From Alisma plantago-aquatica (lineage: Eukaryota; Streptophyta; Magnoliopsida; Alismatales; Alismataceae): a stretch of DNA of 64,000 nt. Numbering within the stretch: position 1 is the stretch's first letter; the number at the start of each line of letters is the position of its first letter. Position numbers and translations under genes: made by a program. Positions 58,297-64,000 of the stretch are shown here, one piece after another. The notes under the pieces were generated by a model that saw nothing but the letters and a program-made list of their open reading frames with translations, was not told where the DNA came from and searched no databases. Location of the stretch: contig OY856409.1 of the NCBI GenBank assembly GCA_963693085.1, positions 1,334,589,915 to 1,334,653,914 of the forward strand, in the 5' to 3' direction.

Positions 58297-61200
58297 ATTT
58301 GCTCAATTCATGTAGTAGAATAGATTAGTGTTACTCCTACTCATTCATGAATAATCATTCATCTTCTCAACATACTATTGTGGAACTTATAGAAAAGACT
58401 TCCATTCCTGTGAGACTTACTACTTATTTGTTAAGGCATATTAATAAAGACACATTTATGTTTATATCATCTTATGAAACCTTTTACCTTCAACTAAAAT
58501 TAAAATACTTCATCCAGAGCATCTTTTCTTATTTCTTAGATTGAATCCAACTAAGGCTTTATCACCCATTTACACCCAATGAATGGATTTCAGGGTATTA
58601 TGTCATCAACTATGTTGATTAAATCTATATCCTTTCCTTATTAACCTATCCACTCATTTATCCTAATTGAACTATATAAAATATAGCACACACCATTCCT
58701 TACACTTAGGAATCCTAAATCACATTAGTAATACTCAATTCATTATTTATAAGTAATCCTAAATCCATCACTTCCAATTATTAAGGATCCAAAATGAAAA
58801 ATACAAACATTAACCACCAAAGAATATATTTGAACAAAGTTTAACAAAATCTCCAAAATATTCCCCAATAATTACCCAACATCCCTAAATTAGCCTTCTA
58901 CATGTTTAAATTTTTGAAAAGAGATTTATCCGCTCAACTCATACCAAGCACCTTAAAAACTTAGCCCATGTTATGAATTTTTGGAGATCTTATCAACACC
59001 CAAGGATCCAATTCCTTTCTTACTCTTTTAAACTCAAGAACCTTAAACAAAAAATTATAGAGAAATAATGAAAAGAGAAGATGGAATTGAGATCTTTTGA
59101 TCCAAATAAGAGGAATGTCAACTTTTAGGCATAGGAGAGAAGAAGAGCTACACAAACATAACTAATATTGATGAACTTACATGAATCATTCAACTTTGAA
59201 GAGATGAAACTAGAATTAGTTCTCCACCTTAAAAATCTCTAAAAGTCTAGAGATCCCATTCTCTCTAAAAGAATATCCACCTTTGGAGTGGAATACATAA
59301 AGTAAACATGCTCGGGTCAAGTTTCTTTCATATATAACATTTCATGTGCTTAGGGAAATTAATTTTTAACATTTCATCCTTTTTTTTAATATTTTCATAA
59401 TAGTTGTTCGTCGAGTTTGTAATCTCTTCTGACGGTAAAATTTGCATGGTTGACCAAGTTCCTCATAGCAAAACTCAATTGATGGTGCTTACTACAAAAA
59501 TTAATAATTTATTTTTACCATTGTGATAACATGCAAAACAATTATTTTATATCTAAAAAAACCAAACTAGCCTATGATTTTACATGTATGATTTGTACTT
59601 ACTATAACACCAAATCATCTTACTTCCCTCATAAGTTCATTGGGTTTAGGATTCTTTTGTGTTCAAACAAATGTATATATTTATATTCATATACCCCCGA
59701 AACCATAATTTAATCTAACTAGGGTTTTCACTTGCAAACACTAATTATTTACAACCCAAGCATATTTAGAATGTCTTATCAAGTTGAACACATCACAATT
59801 AAACAATCTTTCATTTACTAAGATTGAACAAGGACTAAACAAGAAAAACATTGTCATTATCCAAGTACACCCTAGTTAGCTAGCTAAATGAAAATAAATA
59901 ATTAAAAATAGGTAAAACCAAGTTAACAAATACAAAGAAATAAGTAATGTATATAAATATAATTGTAGTCATGTTTCCATGCATTTTACTTATATGAGAT
60001 CTTCAAAGCATTGTAAGTGATCTATGGTTATGTATTTGAAATTATATCTTGCAATTATTTAATTACAATATTAGGAACGAATCGATATCCTTCCATATGC
60101 ATATTAGTAAAATGGTATGCTAATAAATTGTAGAAAAGGAAGTACTTATAATCTTCAAATTTACTTTTATACTCTTACTATACTCCCATCACGTATAATC
60201 TATCATGAGTGGGAGTTTCCCACTCACCAAGTATCTATACGACTTGAATGTTAGTTATTTTTTTGTCCGTAGGTCTAATGACTACAATGAAAAGGTCGAG
60301 CTGATAAAGAAGTAACGTAGTGCAACATAGAATGATCCACGATGTCCACGTACTCTCACATTCTTTGAGTGGTTTGATGGGGTGTATTCTACATCCTTGA
60401 TGTATATATATTGTTTTACTTGATCAAATTATAGAAACCAACGCAACACTTCTTTACGTATGACTTAAAATGTTTTATATCATGTGAATCAGAAGATTGA
60501 TTGAGTTTCATTATATTCACTTCTCAAATGGTTTATGAGCTACACTGCACAGAAATATGCACCCACACACATTCACTAGTGGGCTTAGGCTTGGAGATCA
60601 TATTTAAGACCCAATGAAGAGAGACATGCACCACATACCGACGCTACTCCACCAAGGATACTATACTCATCATGGCAAATGCGGCCCACCTTAAGAAAAA
60701 ACAACCATAACAACACAACACTCTAGTAAAAAAGGAATGATAGAAACGTGATTGCAGTGAACTGACTCTCTCATCCCTTGATTACACGTAGCTCAACCAA
60801 CCATAATGCCCCTAGATGGAGAATATGACATCCGTTTGAAATTAGAACAACATGGAAGATGTCCTCCTATATTACATGTATTGGTAGTCATTTGATCACT
60901 CTATAGAAGATTCACCACACTAATTAGTTCTTGGCTCCCTAAAGCGCAAGTGGGAGGCACTACTCGTAGAGACTTGCCGTAGCTCTCAACCCTAGGACAT
61001 TGGTTCCCTCCACAAAGCAAGGCAATGATGGCAACAAAGTCGTAGTCTCAAAAGCTCGGCCCTGACGGTACCCTTAGCCATCGTAAAAATGAATTTGCAT
61101 AGCTGGTTCTGCACTGAGGAGTAAATTGAATTCAGGTATAATGGATTTGCAATCCATCTCCGCTAGTACCCCGAAACACTCATAAAACCGTCGGCCTAAA

Positions 61201-61303
61201 ATAAAAAATGAGTTGTAATCATAAAAAAATCAAATCGATAGCCCACCTTGGTAATGCTCTAGCATCCAACCAAAAAGAAGGTTTTGGATCCGATCACGTG
61301 CCC
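58297..61303. other. AT-rich region without recognised genes; decayed copia-LTR motifs
   Basis: A 65-codon plus frame at 58,347-58,544 shows no domain. At 59,404-59,490 GTTCGTCGAGTTTGTAA and GGTTGACCAAGTT...AAAACTCAATTGATGG resemble worn copies of the copia hairpin motifs, so part of 58,300-59,800 may be an old copia LTR. 60,590-61,290 is more GC-balanced with no gene seen. Confidence 0.4.
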
Positions 61304-61306
61304 TTA

Positions 61307-61510
61307 GCGTGCGTTTGGCACAGGACTGGGATTCTGGAATCTGGACTGGGTTAGTCAGAGTTAGTCAGGATTCCGGTGCTGGGGCAGTCAGGATGCAGTC
61401 TGATTTTGTTTGGCAACGCAGTCTGATTCTGGTCAGCTGGTCAGATTTCAGTCTGACTGCAGTCTGAATCTGTTTGGCTGGAAGTCTGATTTTGTTTGAC
61501 AGCGTAGTCA
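61307..61510. repeat. Terminal and subterminal repeats of the Harbinger-like element
   Basis: Six or more copies of CAGTCTGATT or its variants (GCAGTCTGATTTTG, GCAGTCTGATTCTGG, CAGTCTGACTG, CAGTCTGAATCTG, GAAGTCTGATTTTG) and the complement-like TAGTCAGGATTC, three followed by TGTTTGGC or TGTTTGAC, which echoes the terminal GTTTGGCA. Such clusters are often transposase binding sites. Confidence 0.7.
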
Positions 61511-61523
61511 GTATCAACTTATT

Positions 61524-62231
61524 CTGTCATGTTTTTGCATAACTGTTTGAACAAGTACGCAGAATGTGTATTTGTGATGTCGCTTCAACCTAAGTTTAGA
61601 ATATATTAAAAATATATTTTATTTGTGTTGTGTGGGTGTTATTTTGTATATTTATAATAGTGCAAATAAGATATGATAATTATAATTTTTTACGTAGTGA
61701 TTACAAATTAACTGTCATGTTCTTGCATCACTGTTTGAACAAGTACGCTGAATGTGTATTTGTGTTGTGTGGGTGTTATTTTGTATATTTAAAATAGTAC
61801 TAAGAGATGATAATTCTAATTGTAACGTAGTGATTAACAACTAACTGTCATGTTCTTGCATCACTGTTTGAACAAGTACGCAGAATGTGTGTTTGTGATG
61901 TCACTTCAACCTAAGTTTAGAATATATTAAAAATATATTTTATTTATGTTGTGTGGGTGTTATTTTGTATATTTAAAATAGTGCAAATAAGAGATGATAA
62001 TTCTAATTTTAACGTAGTGATTAACAACTAACTGTCATGTTCTTGCATCACTGTTTGAACAAGTACGGAGAATGTGTGTTTGTGATGTCACTTCAACCTA
62101 AGTTTAGAATATATTAAAAATATATTTTATTTGTGTTGTGTGGGTGTTATTTTGTATATTTAAAATAGTGCAACTAAGATATGATAATTCTAATATTAAC
62201 GTAGTGATGAAAAAGTAATGAAACGTTACTG
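61524..62231. repeat. 187-bp tandem repeat, four units
   Basis: Units begin CTGTCATGTTCTTGCAT-CAC at 61,524, 61,712, 61,845 and 62,032. Spacings are 188, 133, 187 and about 200 bp. The second unit lacks about 54 bp (the ATGTCGCTTCAACCTAAG...TTATTTG part). Units 3 and 4 are nearly identical, so expansion is recent. Confidence 0.92.
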
Positions 62232-62326
62232 TCGTCTGGAATGACTTTTGCATGTGGTATATATATGTAATGTTGAACCTAGTTAATTATCGTCATCAGT
62301 GTGACGAATTACATGATCGTCAGTAA

Positions 62327-62384
62327 CAGTCAAGCTACATGAAATATGAAATTGGCAGTCAAGTTACATGAAATATGAAATTGG
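62327..62384. repeat. 29-bp duplication
   Basis: Two copies in tandem of a unit starting CAGTCAAGCTACATG (62,327-62,355 and 62,356-62,384), one C/T difference. Confidence 0.95.
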
Positions 62385-62663
62385 CCTAATATATTTTGTT
62401 CATAACATAAACAAATTACATTATCGTCGGTAAAAGCAACTGCTAATAATCATATTGTCGTCATTAGTGAAACATAAACGATCATTGATATTAACATAAT
62501 TGTTTACGGGTGATATTCCTCAGGGGAGAAGGACAAAAAAGGGGAGCAATAAACAGGCAAACCAAAGCTAAGATTTTGACAAGGCACTTTGGGCCAACGT
62601 TATGGCCTCATCGTACTCGTCCCATGACAGTGGGCATGGTTCCTGCACTGGCTGCTTGTTTTG

Positions 62664-62915
62664 TTATTTGATGTCGTCTTTTGGCCAATCAAACAACAAT
62701 GGCAAATGAGGAACATGCTGACTGACTTTACCCTTGACGACTTTGCCCTTGACTTGATCATCGGTCCCAATTTTGCCCTCCTCATTTATGTGATTGCAAC
62801 ATGGTTTTTTACATAAAAGGTTATCTTCAACATATTTATGAATTTTTTCTGGTGAGTACTTCAAAAGTTTTTCAAATTTTGCCGTTGCCTTTGCCTTTGC
62901 ACGCGATGTCGACAT
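62664..62915 (-). CDS. Hypothetical basic protein or exon, 83 codons
   Basis: ATG at 62,915 gives MSTSRAKAKATAKFEKLL, then a Cys-rich LLCKKPCCNH and a lysine-rich KGKVVKGKV before PLLFDWPKDDIK and a stop. Directly upstream (minus strand) is TTATTAATTATAG, a good 3' splice acceptor, so this may be an internal or last exon and not start at the ATG. It is not a known domain to me. It lies 200 bp downstream of the Myb/SANT-like frame and may be part of the same gene. Confidence 0.4.
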   Translation of the reverse strand: MSTSRAKAKATAKFEKLLKYSPEKIHKYVEDNLLCKKPCCNHINEEGKIGTDDQVKGKVVKGKVSQHVPHLPLLFDWPKDDIK

Positions 62916-63117
62916 CTATAATTAATAAAAACAAAGGTATGAACAAATAACAGAATTCGTAAAGTAACTATGGCAATAAATAATAATGAAGTAGGAAATT
63001 TGATCGCATTATGGTAGCAACATATAATAATGCAACACATAAGTAGACAATGTAAATTGTTTCGACGCAAAAACACAACTACATTTAGCAAAAATGTTAC
63101 AAGTTTATTTGTTTATT

Positions 63118-63477
63118 TCAATTGTCAGTGCTAAAAAAAATCCCTGGTGGGTAAGTGCGACGCGTCGTCAAGAAGTTGCGTTCAATGCCTTGTTGCGTGG
63201 CCAATGTGGGGGGAGGCAATAAATCTGCCAATATGAACATATTGTCTCTTACAAACTCTCTCTTGATGTATTGCCATCGCATTTGCAACTCAGGCAATGA
63301 AATGTAAGGGCTTTCAGTTATGTATACGAACTGGTGCCATGCCTCCATCCAAGCCTGTGTAGAGTATACTCCATTCACACATCTACCCACGTGATATTGG
63401 GTTCTCATCAAACCCCTGAGAACCATATCAAGCTCGTGTGACCAGATAAAAGACGGTGTCGGCGGTTGGCCAGCCAT
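63118..63477 (-). CDS. Myb/SANT-like DNA-binding protein (Harbinger ORF1 type?)
   Basis: 119 codons, ATG at 63,477: MAGQPPTPSFIWSHELDMVL, then AWMEAWHQFVYI, LPELQMRWQYIKREFVRDN and a stop. The Trp spacing (W at residue 12, AW-W near 43-47, then L-xx-RWxxIKREF) is that of the Myb/SANT-like domain found in plant PIF/Harbinger ORF1 proteins, which bind element ends and bring in the transposase. It lacks stops and frameshifts, unlike all retroelement frames here. A splice-acceptor-like TTACTTACAG lies about 12 bases upstream, so more 5' exons are possible. Confidence 0.5.
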   Translation of the reverse strand: MAGQPPTPSFIWSHELDMVLRGLMRTQYHVGRCVNGVYSTQAWMEAWHQFVYITESPYISLPELQMRWQYIKREFVRDNMFILADLLPPPTLATQQGIERNFLTTRRTYPPGIFFSTDN

Positions 63478-63754
63478 ATCACAGATTCTGTAAGTAATAT
63501 ATTTTTCAAAAAGTAAGGGTGTATATCAAAATTAATTGTATTATTTGGTTAGAGCTAACGTTAAGAAAAAATTCGAATAATAATATACATCATTACTAAA
63601 ACACTCATCAACATGAAGAAAATTTTCATACCGCTTAAAATGTAATATGACGTTTATAAAAGTGCCTAAATTAAACAAGTGTATGATGTTCATAACATCC
63701 ATTGATAGTCATTCTAAACAGAGAAGACAGTGTAAATGCATTTTCCATTCAACG

Positions 63755-64000
63755 TCATGGAGTCATTTGAGGTGAAGGGATGTCGAGAAGCATACAAAAA
63801 TCTTCCTCAAGACCGGCAACGTTGCGTTCTAAAACCTCATGCTCATACTTTTTCGTAGCGTATAATTCATCGTAGTTGTAATGAATTTCAACGAAGTCCT
63901 TCATGTTCATCGCCTGACCCCACACTGACTTGCACTCAACAGTTAGTAACATAATCTCCGCTTTCAATGAATCAATTGTTGGGGGGAGATCGACTGCCCA
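63755..64000 (-). CDS. Hypothetical protein, C-terminal part, runs off window
   Basis: The frame is open to the window edge: WAVDLPPTIDSLKAEIMLLT, then VWGQAMNMKDFVEIHYNYDE, HEVLERNVAGLEEDFCMLLD, ending IPSPQMTP and a stop. Rich in Glu and Leu with heptad-like spacing, so possibly a coiled coil. The start is not in the window. It lies 280 bp upstream of the Myb/SANT-like frame on the same strand and may belong to the same transposon or be an upstream exon with a read-through stop. Confidence 0.4.
   Translation of the reverse strand, partial: WAVDLPPTIDSLKAEIMLLTVECKSVWGQAMNMKDFVEIHYNYDELYATKKYEHEVLERNVAGLEEDFCMLLDIPSPQMTP

Larger units (their letters stand above)
61307..64000. mobile_element. 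Probable PIF/Harbinger element, left end (right end outside)
   Basis: TTA (61,304-61,306) is followed by GCGTGCGTTTGGCACAGG; TTA target sites and termini with a GTTTGG core are typical of plant PIF/Harbinger elements. A subterminal zone of repeated CAGTCTGATT motifs follows, then a 187-bp tandem repeat, then minus-strand ORFs including a Myb/SANT-like protein as in Harbinger ORF1. The transposase and the other terminus would be outside the window, so hAT or another family is not excluded. Confidence 0.45.

Noticed and set aside
61125..61195. tRNA-Cys-like ATGGATTTGCAATCCATCT
   Set aside because: An anticodon-stem-like hairpin with GCA is visible, but I cannot fold acceptor, D and T arms around it.

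Overview
This window looks like nuclear, transposon-packed DNA of a flowering plant. It holds Ty3/gypsy chromovirus (Tekay/Del-like) elements, a Ty1/copia element of SIRE-like layout, a CACTA relic with a plant-type Ulp1 protease exon, a tRNA-derived SINE and a probable PIF/Harbinger element. Primer-binding sites are complementary to initiator tRNA-Met. I see no convincing host gene, rRNA, tRNA or CRISPR array. The species cannot be read from the sequence.

Left part (1-24,255) is a nest of insertions. The outermost layer is gypsy element 1 (minus strand; gag and the start of pol, 16,082-21,214; 5' LTR 21,220-24,255). A solo gypsy LTR sits in its gag (17,511-20,532, perfect 5-bp TSD CAACC). 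A second gypsy LTR (14,703-16,081) cuts its reverse transcriptase. A copia element (6,260-14,702, minus strand) cuts that LTR, and a young non-coding LTR element (1-6,254, plus strand) cuts the copia element. The copia element appears to contain an internal 2.7-kb inversion (about 7,030-9,710) that breaks both pol and an env-like ORF.

Middle part (21,494-45,507) is a tandem segmental duplication. Unit 1 is 21,494-35,117 and unit 2 is 35,118-45,507. The break falls on a 3-bp AAA microhomology. Unit 2 has lost about 3.37 kb, replaced by a 9-bp filler. Each unit carries the end of the gypsy-1 LTR, a CACTA relic with a Ulp1 exon, microsatellites, and part of the 3' LTR of gypsy element 2.

Right part: gypsy element 2 (minus strand, 45,794-52,179) keeps recognisable gag, protease, RT, RNase H, integrase and a chromodomain-like tail, all broken by stops. 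A copia solo LTR interrupts its gag (50,326-51,890). Its 5' LTR (52,186-58,296) holds another solo LTR (54,736-57,598, TSD TGTCT) and a SINE. From 61,307 a probable Harbinger terminus, a 187-bp tandem repeat and three fairly intact minus-strand ORFs (one Myb/SANT-like) run off the window.

The most unusual signal is in the LTRs of the leftmost element: five tandem potential stem-loops, each with exactly 16 loop bases of near-constant sequence (CAACTCTTTGGTAGTA) but with different, self-complementary stems. The copia LTR shows the reverse design: four serial hairpins with constant 12-bp stems (ATCGGTCGAGTT type) and variable loops.
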